Origin: Buttiauxella agrestis ATCC 33320
Lineage (GTDB): Bacteria; Pseudomonadota; Gammaproteobacteria; Enterobacterales; Enterobacteriaceae
NCBI RefSeq assembly: GCF_000735355.1
Contig: NZ_JMPI01000076.1
Location: forward strand, 1 to 47,888
Direction of reading: 5' to 3'
Length of the DNA: 47,888 nt
Shown here: positions 32,586 through 41,824 of the stretch, piece after piece
Layout: each line of letters opens with the position of its first letter
Numbering within the stretch: the first letter of the stretch is position 1
Position numbers and translations under genes: made by a program
The notes under the pieces: model-generated
The model's database searches: none
What the model was told of the DNA's origin: nothing
The model's input: only the letters and a program-made list of their open reading frames with translations

Positions 32586-33590
32586 TCAGGTATAGGCGCA
32601 GTTACGTTTACGCCACAGGAGATAACCAAAGTTTTTCTTTGACTGGGGGGAGTTGTGCGTGCTGCCCCAAATCTGGGTGCTGGCACCAAACGGATAACAG
32701 CTGTTGGTGGCGGGATACATGTTCACCATCTGATATCGCCATCGTTCTTTGGGAATAATCGGTGACGGGTACTCATGGCAGACCGCCACATCCGCCCCCA
32801 CCGAATTCCAGACCAGCCCCTCTCTGTGCATTTTGAACGCCATCCTTTCGGTGACGAGAAGCGAGGACTCAAGGGGGGAAAATTCACCACTGGTGAAACC
32901 GGTAAACGGATACATGCTTCCCTGACTGCCGGCGCACCAGAATAAGGGCGCAAGGGGCAAACCTGCCGAGCTGGATGCCGCGTCAGCCGCACACGCGCCC
33001 TGGGCGATAAGGTTATTAAACAGCGCGGCTTCCGGATTGAGGATCATGGCCAGCGTACTATCATTCCATGTCGGGTCGACTTCGGAAAGGTAGGCGATGT
33101 CCATGTCACCGGTCTGCATACATCCGGCAGTCGTGATGATGTTGAGCCAGTAAACCAGTGGATATTTATACCAGTGCACATGGTAGAACGCCCCGGCGGC
33201 CGGTCGGTCACTTTGCCCCGCCGTTCCCGTCCCGGTGCGTCCCAGGTCGATTTTAAATCCCCCCATATTGACCATCACACCCGGCTCCCGGGTGACGTCC
33301 ACCATAGCCATTGGCTCCCAGAATCCAATCGCCAGGCCAACACGGTACAAAATCCCCATCGGGCAGATCTGGATGGGTGAGGCCGGATTCGTGGTGTCTG
33401 GCTGAGGGCCGGAGGCCAGCTGAATGCTGCCCAGCGACATCGGAAACAGACATTTCCAGCAGACATCCGAAATGGGGTTCACCCAGCGGCCATCTCCGGC
33501 ATTACTGGTGGCGGCGGAGGCAGAAGACAGCGAGGCAGTCCAGCACACGATCGCAAGGATTATCCCGGTCAGGCAGGCTCTGAACGTCAT
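32586..33590 (-). CDS. traU: TraU DNA-transfer and pilus protein
   Basis: This protein is about 334 residues from MTFRACLTGIILA, with GGGAGG upstream (F TraU 330). A signal peptide ends near ASAAT. Conserved features are WVNPISDVCWKCLFPMSLGSIQL, multiple cysteines, DIAYLSEVDPTWNDSTLA, LNPEAALFNNLIAQGACAAD, LFWCAGSQGSMYPFTG and the C-terminal YPFGASTQIWGSTHNSPQSKKNFGYLLWRKRNCAYT. It is a periplasmic protein needed for DNA transfer and efficient pilus assembly. Its cysteines are likely disulfide-bonded and so depend on the Dsb-type proteins of the operon. Confidence 0.96.
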   Translation of the reverse strand: MTFRACLTGIILAIVCWTASLSSASAATSNAGDGRWVNPISDVCWKCLFPMSLGSIQLASGPQPDTTNPASPIQICPMGILYRVGLAIGFWEPMAMVDVTREPGVMVNMGGFKIDLGRTGTGTAGQSDRPAAGAFYHVHWYKYPLVYWLNIITTAGCMQTGDMDIAYLSEVDPTWNDSTLAMILNPEAALFNNLIAQGACAADAASSSAGLPLAPLFWCAGSQGSMYPFTGFTSGEFSPLESSLLVTERMAFKMHREGLVWNSVGADVAVCHEYPSPIIPKERWRYQMVNMYPATNSCYPFGASTQIWGSTHNSPQSKKNFGYLLWRKRNCAYT

Positions 33591-33766
33591 GTTGCCTCCC
33601 GCAGCCATTGAGGGACGGCATTCCCGGCTGGGATCTGTAAAGCTGTCGAGGGGAACCAGAAAGGGTCACGGGTCACCGTCACCGGTCTGATATTGTCAGG
33701 GTGAGTCATGGGATATCTCCGGGCAAGCCGCAGCCATCGTTGTGGCGGGAGGGCTAAGAGGAAAAG

Positions 33767-33988
33767 TCAGTCATCTCTGGCGTGACTGGCAGCTTTAATA
33801 ATGACGTCCAGGCGTTGTTTTGGGCTCATTTCATACAGGGCAAGAATGGCACCGCGCAGTACAGCGGAAGGCTTGTACAGCGGGTTGTCACGGAGGATCT
33901 CTTCCAGCTGCCTGGCTGAAACCTCATCATGACGAACAGATGAGATGGTGACATTCCGGCCCTTTTCACAGTCAGGGTCTTTTTTCAT
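33767..33988 (-). CDS. Small uncharacterised protein between traU and the traW cluster
   Basis: This is a 73-residue protein from MKKDPDCEKGRNVTISSVRH, with AAGGTAA upstream. The C-terminal two thirds look helical (SARQLEEILRDNPLYKPSAVLRGAILALYEMSPKQRLDVIIKAA). F has no gene here. It lacks a signal peptide, so it would be cytoplasmic. The short strand-plus-helices pattern is compatible with a small DNA-binding or regulatory protein, but no family was recognised. Confidence 0.6.
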   Translation of the reverse strand: MKKDPDCEKGRNVTISSVRHDEVSARQLEEILRDNPLYKPSAVLRGAILALYEMSPKQRLDVIIKAASHARDD

Positions 33989-34215
33989 GGTGTTACCTTG
34001 TCGGGGGTGAAAAGAAAACCGGTACGCCATTCAGGCTGAGGCGGCGCGCAACTCAGTGAGCACCGAACATCCTGAATGACGTGGCAGTTGGATCAGTGTG
34101 ATTGAACAGGGAAGAGGAAGACAAAAGCGTATCCGCTGTTATGGTCATAACAGACGCCCCTTACACTCCGGTACCGACGCGTCACGGGGAACAGGGGGAG
34201 AGGCCATAATCGGGG

Positions 34216-34512
34216 TTATCGCCATGAACCCATCTCCACCATTTTTTCCTTGATGAGCCCCACAAGATATTCCGGGAAGCGTTCGTCACGCCCGTCTGGT
34301 TCAACCAGTTCCATGTTATTTTCTGAGAGCCATCTGAACCATGCCTGGGTAGCAAAGACGGGATGCCATGACTCAATTTCCGGATACAGGGCTTTGAGTC
34401 TCTCCGCTGTCCCCTGCCGGGTTATCTTGTTACCGGATTTGCACTTTTTTTCCTGACCACAGGTGGCATTGCGCAAGTCGGGAAACAGATCACCTAATGT
34501 GGTTGCGGTCAT
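34216..34512 (-). CDS. 98-residue unknown protein coupled to traW
   Basis: The ATG overlaps the traW stop by four bases, so it is a real member of the transfer operon. The sequence has no signal peptide. It has a Lys/Cys-containing start (CGQEKKCKSGNKITRQGTAERLKALYPEIESWHPVF) and a Trp-rich centre (ATQAWFRWLSENNMEL). No F protein occupies this position between traW and traU. It is probably a cytoplasmic accessory protein; its function is unknown. Confidence 0.65.
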   Translation of the reverse strand: MTATTLGDLFPDLRNATCGQEKKCKSGNKITRQGTAERLKALYPEIESWHPVFATQAWFRWLSENNMELVEPDGRDERFPEYLVGLIKEKMVEMGSWR

Positions 34513-35141
34513 TTTTTTGCTCCTGTTACCGGAATTTCTTCCACTTTCAGCACGTGGCCATCACGTGAAATACGGGCGGGGGTATGTTCGAATCCAAACT
34601 TACGGGTCAGGACACCGGACTGGTCGAAGAAAATACGTTCATCTAGTGCATCGCTGGTTTCTTTGATATTGCCGTTCACCAGGATCACCTTAATGTTTGT
34701 CTGTCCCGCGATTTGCTGACGAGCCCAGTCCAACTGTGCCTTGTCATCACCGTCAATAAAGTAGAGCACCTGACTGAACGGGACTTTATCCAGTGGGTTC
34801 ACCTTGTCGCCCTTGCGGGCGATGATGTTGCCCTGCATATCGGTAATGGTTTCCTTCACCGTGAACGTCGGATCAAATGCAAAGCTGCGGTATTGCACCG
34901 CGTTGCTCAGTCCTTCCACCGGCGCCGGGCGAACAGCATGTTTCTTCACTCTGTCCGTGGCTTCCTCACGCAGTCGGTCAAGTTCTCCTGACTGCTCCAT
35001 CCCCTTCAGACGATGCTGGATGAAGTCCAGCATGTCCTGCTCGGCAGGCTCAAACACATTTCCCCAGGTCCCCAGGTCTTTCGCCCCGCTACTGGCAGAC
35101 AGCACCAGCAGCAGGGCAGTCAGTGGCAGTCGTTTTCTCAC
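34509..35141 (-). CDS. traW: TraW pilus assembly protein
   Basis: This 210-residue protein is the same length as F TraW. The signal peptide is MRKRLPLTALLLVLSASSGA. Conserved motifs are DLGTWGNVFEPAEQDMLDFIQHRL, RSFAFDPTFTVKETITDMQGNIIARKGDKVNPLD, LYFIDGDDKAQLDWARQQI and FFDQSGVLTRKFGFEHTPARISRDG. It acts in the periplasm with TrbC and TraU. Its start overlaps the trbI stop. Confidence 0.96.
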   Translation of the reverse strand: MRKRLPLTALLLVLSASSGAKDLGTWGNVFEPAEQDMLDFIQHRLKGMEQSGELDRLREEATDRVKKHAVRPAPVEGLSNAVQYRSFAFDPTFTVKETITDMQGNIIARKGDKVNPLDKVPFSQVLYFIDGDDKAQLDWARQQIAGQTNIKVILVNGNIKETSDALDERIFFDQSGVLTRKFGFEHTPARISRDGHVLKVEEIPVTGAKK

Positions 35142-35554
35142 TGGCCCTCCTGAATGCGTCTGGCAATGTCGCTGCGGATGTCAGCCGTAATGTCCTTCAG
35201 TGGGCTCATGGCGGCAGGCTTGACCAGCACGATGGCGTTGTGAGATGCCTGCCAGTCACTCAGACTGTCGTTGAGCGCCACGTTAAATCGTGTCGTCAGC
35301 ACCTTTGCCTTCGCCTCATCAAGTTGCAACTGCGCAGATTGCTGTATAAAGAGGTCGACCGTTCCTTTCATATCAAACACCACCATTTCCGGTGTGGTCG
35401 ACTTCAGCAGCCCCCAGGCAATCCCGGTCATGACCATCTGAGAGACCAGCACGCAGGCGGCTATTTTCATGCGTCTGGCCGTCAGCCACTTGCCCATCGC
35501 CACGCCACCCCGGACGGTCTCCCCATCAGTCGGCTTTTTATTGTTTTCACTCAT
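35138..35554 (-). CDS. trbI: TrbI inner-membrane protein
   Basis: This protein is about 138 residues from MSENNKKPTDGETVRGG, where the ATG overlaps the traC stop (ATGA); F TrbI has 128. A single membrane segment (KIAACVLVSQMVMTGIAWGLL) is followed by a periplasmic part with FDMKGTVDLFIQQSAQLQLDEAKAKVLTTRFNVALNDSLSDWQ, typical of TrbI. It influences pilus retraction and export. Confidence 0.94.
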   Translation of the reverse strand: MSENNKKPTDGETVRGGVAMGKWLTARRMKIAACVLVSQMVMTGIAWGLLKSTTPEMVVFDMKGTVDLFIQQSAQLQLDEAKAKVLTTRFNVALNDSLSDWQASHNAIVLVKPAAMSPLKDITADIRSDIARRIQEGQ

Positions 35555-38151
35555 GCGGCTTTCACCCATTCTTCAAGTTCAAGGAGTTCCGGACCGAATT
35601 TCTTCTCGGCCAGCAGGTAAGCGGCTTCTTCGGCTGTGGCTCCCGCCCCCTGTGCGTTCTGCATAAAGGCGAAGTCCTCACCGCGCGAGCTGAACATGGC
35701 GCGAGTCACAGGGTCGACGAACAGACGGTGGAAGGAGCTGAATTCCCCGGCACTGATAAGCAGTGAGCTGTAGCCGGTCTGCAGCGCGGGCTGAAAGCCC
35801 CGGATAACTTCTTTTTCCATGTCAGAGAACTGGTCCGGATTATCAGACAGGTACTGTTTAAAGGCCTTCGCATCCTGTAGCAGGGTGATTTTTGTGGAGC
35901 TATTGTTCCAGGCGGCTTCCGCTTCCTTACTGGCACTGAAGTCCTTGATACCCTGGGTGATGGTGATAAACGATCCCCGGTGACGACGCACGGTACGGTA
36001 GCCGGTTTCGATAAAGCGCGCGGCGTGCGGGTTGGAGCCGCCGAGCAATCGCCATGCCTCATCGATGATGCAGACTTTTTTCAGGTCACGCGGGCTGTGG
36101 TACATCTTTTCCTGAATGGCCAGAATGAGCGAGAACAGGATGGCAGACAGCAACTTCGGTTTGTCCTCAAGGCTCAGCAGTTCCAGCACGGCAAAGCGGG
36201 TTTCGCCATCAAGCGTAGGATTGTCAGCATTGAAGTATTCGCCGTCCGGTCCCCAGGTACAGTAGGTTTCGAGCAGCATAGCGAGCTCTGCCAGGCGGGA
36301 AATGATGGTGGGCTTGTCGGCAAACGCTCCATTCACTTCCGGACTGGTCAGGTAGTTGTGAACGTCATCGATACGCGCCCTGCGCTGCTTTTTCTCCCAC
36401 GCATCCATCACCGCTTTTTGCAGAATAGCCTCACAGACGCCATCAAGTGCCTCACCGGGGCTGGCCAGCACCGTCAGCAAACGAACAATCCCCTCAGCGG
36501 AGTGATTGATATCTTTGATGTTGGCAAACGGGTTAAAGCGCAGCTTCGCACCGTCCAGGTACACCCCGCCAGCCTGATGACAGTAGTTCTTGTAGCTGTC
36601 ACCCATATCAATAACCCAGGCAAAGCCGCCAGCATTCAGCACGTCGCGCAAAATGCCCTGTGTCAGAAAGGATTTACCTGCGCCGGAGGTGCCCGTGACC
36701 GCGATATTGAAGTTGGTGCTGCCGTTCTCTTCTCCGAACATGTCAAAGAAGGCAACCTGGTTGCGGTAGGTTGGTAGCGGCATCCCCACATGTGATAACT
36801 GGCGTTCGGCCACGACCGGCATCAGGTTCACCGCATTCCACGATTTACACCGGAGTGTGGCACCGGTCATTTTCATGTCCTCCCACATCCCTTCCTGCAT
36901 CACAAACGGGAAGCAGCCCAGCCAGTTACGCATCTGCTGGTACTGCACCGTCACCATCTCCAGATCGTTCTTACGGAACACGTTCACGGCCGCAAGCTCA
37001 CAGGACTGTGCATCGGTGTTGTTGTCCGGGGTAAACAGGGTCAGGTTAAGGGACATTCTGCAGAAAGCGATTTCGTTGTTGGACAACTGCTCGCGGTTGC
37101 GACGCCATTCCTCCGCCTGCCGCTTCGTCCCCGGAAACAGCTGGCCATAGGCCGAGTTGGCTTTCTTCGAGAGGTCCATGTCCTTACGAAGCGCTTCGTT
37201 CTGGGTGGCCGTTTGCTCTTCCAGCTCCGTGGTCCAGGTGATCATAAATGGACATGGAATGCCAAGATCAGGGAAGCGCAGGTTCTGCAGGTTGTCTGCC
37301 CCCTGCCAGAGCGCAAAACGTTTCGGGCTTTTACTGAGTTGCATATTTACGATACGACAGGCGGATGCCGGCAGACGCGTACCGAGCGCATCGATGCTTT
37401 CAGGCAGTTCGACGCGAATATGCGACGGACGCACCCGGACATCGATGGCCGAGTCCACCACCTGGCGGTTGAGTTTTTCATCCTCGTTGTAATCGCCGCT
37501 GGAGGTCATGACCTGATCATGGCGGTAGTTCATCATCTCGCGCATGATGGAGAGAAAAGCATTCACATCCGTATTTATCGACTCAATACGCGCAGCATTG
37601 AGCGACACACGGATGGTATTACGTATCTGCACAAGTTCGTCCATCACCTGCTGCGTGAAGCGCTTCGCGGGTTTACCGAATACAATGAAGATACGGTAGT
37701 TACGCAGGTACAACGGATATTCACGCTCGTTCGCCAGCCCCTTCAGTGCCGAACGCTGCCAGAAAGCCCGGGTGATTTTATTCAGATGAGTGGCCATCCC
37801 CCCCTTCCACATGTCGGTACTGACGCCGCGTGAAATTCGTTCACCCACACATTTACTGGCGACGAGAATGACGCTTACCGGTGTTTTGCGCGGCAGTTTC
37901 TTACGCAACATGTCATCCAGCGCAGCGATCACCTGCTCATTCGCACCCGGAAGCGGAGCCGCTTCGAGAATGAATCCGGCAGAGCCAGCATTAATGAAAA
38001 GCTCACTGGCGTCGTCGTAATAGCGATACGGAAGGGCTGAGACCAGAGACGGATATCCCCAGGTCTGTTCAAGGTTAGCGCGGGCTGTCGAGGCCCCATC
38101 CTCCTGCTTGCGGCTGTTAACCAGCCCCATCAGACTGTCGAGTATGCTCAT
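35551..38151 (-). CDS. traC: TraC type IV secretion ATPase (VirB4 family)
   Basis: This 866-residue protein matches F TraC (875 aa). Walker A GTSGAGKSF lies near residues 485-493 and Walker B KVCIIDEAWRLLGG near residue 690. Also conserved are GFILEAAPLPGANEQV in the N-terminal region and FITITQGIKDFSASKEAEAAWNNSSTKITLLQD near the end. It energises pilus assembly from the cytoplasmic face of the inner membrane. It overlaps traV upstream and trbI downstream by ATGA junctions. It is intact. Confidence 0.97.
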   Translation of the reverse strand: MSILDSLMGLVNSRKQEDGASTARANLEQTWGYPSLVSALPYRYYDDASELFINAGSAGFILEAAPLPGANEQVIAALDDMLRKKLPRKTPVSVILVASKCVGERISRGVSTDMWKGGMATHLNKITRAFWQRSALKGLANEREYPLYLRNYRIFIVFGKPAKRFTQQVMDELVQIRNTIRVSLNAARIESINTDVNAFLSIMREMMNYRHDQVMTSSGDYNEDEKLNRQVVDSAIDVRVRPSHIRVELPESIDALGTRLPASACRIVNMQLSKSPKRFALWQGADNLQNLRFPDLGIPCPFMITWTTELEEQTATQNEALRKDMDLSKKANSAYGQLFPGTKRQAEEWRRNREQLSNNEIAFCRMSLNLTLFTPDNNTDAQSCELAAVNVFRKNDLEMVTVQYQQMRNWLGCFPFVMQEGMWEDMKMTGATLRCKSWNAVNLMPVVAERQLSHVGMPLPTYRNQVAFFDMFGEENGSTNFNIAVTGTSGAGKSFLTQGILRDVLNAGGFAWVIDMGDSYKNYCHQAGGVYLDGAKLRFNPFANIKDINHSAEGIVRLLTVLASPGEALDGVCEAILQKAVMDAWEKKQRRARIDDVHNYLTSPEVNGAFADKPTIISRLAELAMLLETYCTWGPDGEYFNADNPTLDGETRFAVLELLSLEDKPKLLSAILFSLILAIQEKMYHSPRDLKKVCIIDEAWRLLGGSNPHAARFIETGYRTVRRHRGSFITITQGIKDFSASKEAEAAWNNSSTKITLLQDAKAFKQYLSDNPDQFSDMEKEVIRGFQPALQTGYSSLLISAGEFSSFHRLFVDPVTRAMFSSRGEDFAFMQNAQGAGATAEEAAYLLAEKKFGPELLELEEWVKAA

Positions 38152-38705
38152 TCTCCCCCCTCCCCGATAACACGATAGCTTTCATCCCAGTGGGATTTAT
38201 TCTTCACGAACTCGACCACGGCAGGCTGATGAAAGTTGTCATCCGTATCCACCCAGGGAGCAATCCACAGACGCTGTGTTGCGTCCGGAATGCGCTGGAC
38301 CGGAACACGCCCCGCCGTGTTGACGGGCGTGGATGGCGTGATCGGCCCCGTTGTCATCTGGGGGGTAACGACCGCACCAGTACTGTCAGCTGGGGCGGTG
38401 GCCAGTGGTCGCGGTGCAATCGGCTTAGCGAGGGAGGTTCCGGTTGCTGCGACAGAGACAGGGCGCAATGGACTGACGGTCGGCGCTGTGTTACGCAGTG
38501 CCGGCAGGGTTTCACCCGCAGGCTTTTTTGTCGCTTTTTCCGCCGTCAGGTCATCCAGGCTTTTGCCCTGTGCGGCCAGTTTATTGGCCTCACTGGTGGT
38601 CAGGCACTGGTCGGTCGCACTCTTGTTGCAGTCGAAATCAGAATTCAGACCGGCGCAGCCAGTCAGCGCGCTACACAGCAGTGCAGCGCCCATCATTTTT
38701 TTCAT
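38148..38705 (-). CDS. traV: TraV outer-membrane lipoprotein of the core complex
   Basis: This 185-residue lipoprotein (F TraV 171) has lipobox ALTGC with lipidated C17, followed by AGLNSDFDCNKSATDQCLTTSEANKLA, which has the conserved cysteines of TraV. The centre is Pro/Thr/Ala-rich, and the C-terminus reads RIPDATQRLWIAPWVDTDDNFHQPAVVEFVKNKSHWDE. With TraB and TraK it forms the envelope-spanning core of the channel. Coupled to traC. Confidence 0.96.
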   Translation of the reverse strand: MKKMMGAALLCSALTGCAGLNSDFDCNKSATDQCLTTSEANKLAAQGKSLDDLTAEKATKKPAGETLPALRNTAPTVSPLRPVSVAATGTSLAKPIAPRPLATAPADSTGAVVTPQMTTGPITPSTPVNTAGRVPVQRIPDATQRLWIAPWVDTDDNFHQPAVVEFVKNKSHWDESYRVIGEGGE

Positions 38706-38776
38706 GGGATAACTCCGTTTGGTATTTCAGAGGGGGTAAAACGTTCAAAAGCGGGTTCAGTACGGGAGCGGAGACC

Positions 38777-40183
38777 TCAGTTGATGGTGTCGCCCAGGCG
38801 CAGCTGGCTGGCCTGACGAAGGACGTCATCCGGATTAATGTTACCGACTGAGGCAGTGCGGGTTGTTGTGGCCTGAGTGGTCTGAGTGGCGGGTTGTGGT
38901 GCGACAGCGCCCTGTGCGGCATTACCGGCCTGCTGCAACACTTCCTTCGCTTTCTCCTCTTCAGCGTCTTCCAGGGTTTCCAGTCGGAAGCCCTTCTGGA
39001 ACACCACGGTGACCTGGTTACCCGCACCAATATCAATCACCGGGTGATATTGTTCGGCGCGCTTAATCCAGTACTGGCTCAGCGTGTCGGCCGCTTTATT
39101 GGCCCCACCGCCCAGTCCTTGTTTAAACACATCGCTGGCCCCCACATCCGCCGTGGCCCCAAGTCCAACTGAAGGTGTGGCGGCGGACTTTATCCCTTCG
39201 CCAAACCCGGACAGAAGACCGGCTGCCCCGGCGTAACCGACAATCATGCCGTTACGCATCACCGGCTTACCACGTATACCGCCTTTGCCCTGGTAACTGA
39301 CGTGGCCATCAAACTCCATATCAACATGCTTCCCGTTCTTGAGTACACAGCTTATCGATTTGGTGCGAACCACCCCGCGTTCGCTGGAAATATCACCCCA
39401 GATTTCACCCACAACAAAGCAGCCATCGGCGCTGTATTCTTTGTTATTGGGCATCTGGATGTTACCCAACAGGCGGATAGTCACGGGCTGAGTATTCTGC
39501 TGACCGGTGACGCTGGCGTTGGCATCAGCCCCTTCAATCATGATGGCATCAGAGAATGAGCCGGACGGTATCCAGGGAAGTTTTGTCGGCTTTTTTTTCA
39601 GGCTGTCATACGTGAACTTTGTGGTGGCCAGCCCGCCTGTTATGCGCTGACCGGAGCCGCCCGGATAGAAACCCCCGCCCAGCCCCATGTTGACGGCCCC
39701 CGTCGCACTGGTGGGGGTGATGGTGTATTCAGGCGGTCGGGCCTGACCGGCAGCAACAGGTCCCGGGAGTGGTGTTCCGTTCTGGCCAGCAGGTGGTGTC
39801 TGCTGTCCGGGGGTCTGGCTGCTGCCGGGGGCTTTAGTGAGCTGGTCAGTCAGGCGCTGTATTTCAGCATCCTTTTCGGTCAGCTTCTGTTCGGTGGTCA
39901 GTTTGTTCTGCGTGACCTGCTGAGCAAGGGTGGCGAGCTGCTGCTCAAGCGAGGATGTTTTAGCCTGCTGCTGGGCCAGTGCCGCGTCGTTAACCTGTTC
40001 GTTAAAGGTGGCGGTCACGACCCCGGTCATATTCGGTGCGGTGGCTGTCGCGGGATTTCTCTGCTGTTCCTGGTGGCTGCCGTACCATACGACGCCGCCG
40101 GCGGTAGCGGCCCCGATAACGATAACGGATGACAGGACAGCAAGCTGGGTCCGGCGGGTTTTCAGGTTTTCGTTCAGACTCAT
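38777..40183 (-). CDS. traB: TraB (VirB10-like) core channel protein
   Basis: This 468-residue protein (F 475) has a cytoplasmic N-terminus, one membrane segment (QLAVLSSVIVIGAATAGGVVWYG), and a coiled coil (about residues 65-112, SSLEQQLATLAQQVTQNKLTTEQKLTEKDAEIQRL). A Pro/Gly-rich spacer and the VirB10 C-terminal domain follow, with IMIEGADANASVTGQQNTQPVTIRLLG, GCFVVGEIWGDISSERGVVRTKSISC and GDQVTVVFQKGF-like residues (NQVTVVFQKGF). It links inner and outer membranes. Overlaps traK by ATGA. Confidence 0.96.
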   Translation of the reverse strand: MSLNENLKTRRTQLAVLSSVIVIGAATAGGVVWYGSHQEQQRNPATATAPNMTGVVTATFNEQVNDAALAQQQAKTSSLEQQLATLAQQVTQNKLTTEQKLTEKDAEIQRLTDQLTKAPGSSQTPGQQTPPAGQNGTPLPGPVAAGQARPPEYTITPTSATGAVNMGLGGGFYPGGSGQRITGGLATTKFTYDSLKKKPTKLPWIPSGSFSDAIMIEGADANASVTGQQNTQPVTIRLLGNIQMPNNKEYSADGCFVVGEIWGDISSERGVVRTKSISCVLKNGKHVDMEFDGHVSYQGKGGIRGKPVMRNGMIVGYAGAAGLLSGFGEGIKSAATPSVGLGATADVGASDVFKQGLGGGANKAADTLSQYWIKRAEQYHPVIDIGAGNQVTVVFQKGFRLETLEDAEEEKAKEVLQQAGNAAQGAVAPQPATQTTQATTTRTASVGNINPDDVLRQASQLRLGDTIN

Positions 40184-40920
40184 GAGCGCGGTACCCCATC
40201 ATCTGAAAACACAATCCAGGCATACCCTTCACCACCGGCGTAAAGCTGGTTTTGCGAGAGCATGACGGCCCGGACCCCTTTGCGCCAGAAGTCACGCTCA
40301 CGCAGGCTCTGGGTAATACTGCCGGGGTTGTTCATGCGGAAACGGACAACGCGCAGGTGATTGCCAATAAACTGGCGCTCCGGTGTCAGACGGACGGATG
40401 TGGCTGGCGTGTACGCCGTCATACGGCTGACGGGATACTCCACATAGTCGTCAGGCACCTGACCGTTCACCACGGCGCGGGACAGGGCAACCAGTGTTTT
40501 TTCATAGGTCTGCCCTTCTTCCCATGCCTTCGCGTCGTCGTTCTTACGCAATGGTGGTGACATGGGTGTAAAGCGCAGGGTCTTGCCGTTACCGGTCTGT
40601 GGTCTGACATTCAGGCTCAGCGATGAGCCGTGGTCAGTCTGTATAAACAGCGTGAAGTTCTGCGCAACAAGCGGTGACAAAATGAGTGCGCCGTCTTCCG
40701 TTGTGCTCTGGTCGTAGGCTCCGGATGGCCCGCTGATGCTGGTAATCAGTTCCCCGTCGATAACAACCTTGCTGGGGTTGTTATTACTGAGAGTGACATT
40801 AAAGGCGGCGTCGTTCTCAAACGGGATGGCGGCGGGAGCGGTAGCGGCCCGAAGGCCGCTGGTGAAGATTCCCGATGCCAGTAACACAGCAGCAGCCGCC
40901 GGTGAAATACGAAGTTTCAT
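40180..40920 (-). CDS. traK: TraK (VirB9-like) secretin-like core protein
   Basis: This 246-residue periplasmic protein (F 242) has a signal peptide ending near SGLRA. Conserved segments are VTLSNNNPSKVVIDGELITSISG, LFIQTDHGSSLSLNVRPQTGNGKTLRF and the C-terminal QSLRERDFWRKGVRAVMLSQNQLYAGGEGYAWIVF. It binds TraV and TraB at the outer membrane. It ends in an ATGA overlap with traB and starts about ten bases after traE. Confidence 0.96.
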   Translation of the reverse strand: MKLRISPAAAAVLLASGIFTSGLRAATAPAAIPFENDAAFNVTLSNNNPSKVVIDGELITSISGPSGAYDQSTTEDGALILSPLVAQNFTLFIQTDHGSSLSLNVRPQTGNGKTLRFTPMSPPLRKNDDAKAWEEGQTYEKTLVALSRAVVNGQVPDDYVEYPVSRMTAYTPATSVRLTPERQFIGNHLRVVRFRMNNPGSITQSLRERDFWRKGVRAVMLSQNQLYAGGEGYAWIVFSDDGVPRS

Positions 40921-40931
40921 GGGCAGTCCTG

Positions 40932-41513
40932 TCAGTTGGTTGGGGGGTTCTGCTGAAGCTCCTCGAACGAATGAAGATTAACAATGCCGTTCTTGTAGCT
41001 GATTTTAAGACGGTAGGTTTTTGCCTGGTCCTTCAGGGGCGTGGTGATAGCACCATTGGTGGTGGCGGATTTCAGTGTGCCGCTGAACTCCACAGAGCCA
41101 TCGGACATGACACGAATATCCTTCGTATCAAAGCGGGTGGTGATGCCCCCTTTCTTGATGCGTTCAGCTTCAACGTCCAGCGCTTTCTTCAGTGCATCCC
41201 GTTCGGTGGAAGGGACAAAGCCGAGCAGCATATTCTGGTTATTGTCGATATTTTCCGGACTCACGTTCAGCCGCCAATATATAAAGGAAGAGGCGAACAT
41301 GGTCATGCCGGAAGCATCAGCGCCGACAGCGTCAGAGGTAAAGGGTTGGTTATAAGTCATAGGCGTGGTAACTGTTTTCTGGGTGGTGGCGAAATGCCAC
41401 GCCAGTGAACCTGTCAGCACATTTCCCATGCCGCTGAGAACTAATAATGAGGCGAGACCTATAAACGCATAGCTGAGTTGTTTATCGCGCTCGCCTTTTA
41501 TTTTCATTTTCAT
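40932..41513 (-). CDS. traE: TraE (VirB5/8-like) pilus assembly protein
   Basis: This 193-residue protein (F 188) has one N-terminal membrane segment (LSYAFIGLASLLVLSGMGNVL) and a periplasmic domain with WHFATTQKTVTTPMTYNQPFTSDAVGADASGMTMFASSFIYWRLNVSPENIDNNQNMLL. It is an inner-membrane part of the pilus assembly machine. GGAGG lies at the 3' end of traL just before its ATG. An alternative ATG lies two codons downstream. Confidence 0.95.
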   Translation of the reverse strand: MKMKIKGERDKQLSYAFIGLASLLVLSGMGNVLTGSLAWHFATTQKTVTTPMTYNQPFTSDAVGADASGMTMFASSFIYWRLNVSPENIDNNQNMLLGFVPSTERDALKKALDVEAERIKKGGITTRFDTKDIRVMSDGSVEFSGTLKSATTNGAITTPLKDQAKTYRLKISYKNGIVNLHSFEELQQNPPTN

Positions 41514-41518
41514 GGGAA

Positions 41519-41824
41519 TTACGCCCTCCAGTGTCGGAAACTTGAATCAGGTATCTGTCGGAAGGAAACTTTGAATAAGAGCGAGGGGAGATGCCAGTAA
41601 CAGAAATTAAGTAACCAGAACGACCCCTGCCCTTTCTTCAGATATCTGATTAATGCCCACAACAGGCCCGCTATGATGGAAAGTTCCGTAGACATATTGT
41701 TAAGCACACCGAGAATAACCAACGGCGCGACAATAAGGAGTTCATCGAGGGGTAAACCAAAATAGCGGTCCTGCTGATTGAGTGTTTCCGGGAAGTAATA
41801 TTTATCCTCTTCCCCATTCATCAT
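41519..41824 (-). CDS. traL: TraL pilus assembly protein
   Basis: This protein is about 101 residues (F 91). It reads YYFPETLNQQDRYFGLPLDELLIVAPLVILG, then a second hydrophobic segment (MSTELSIIAGLLWALIRYLKKGQGSFWLLNFCYWHLP). This is the VirB3-like TraL pattern. The ATG shares a base with the traA stop codon (TGATG); a second ATG is the next codon. The longer frame into traA was rejected. Expression depends on coupling to traA. Confidence 0.94.
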   Translation of the reverse strand: MMNGEEDKYYFPETLNQQDRYFGLPLDELLIVAPLVILGVLNNMSTELSIIAGLLWALIRYLKKGQGSFWLLNFCYWHLPSLLFKVSFRQIPDSSFRHWRA

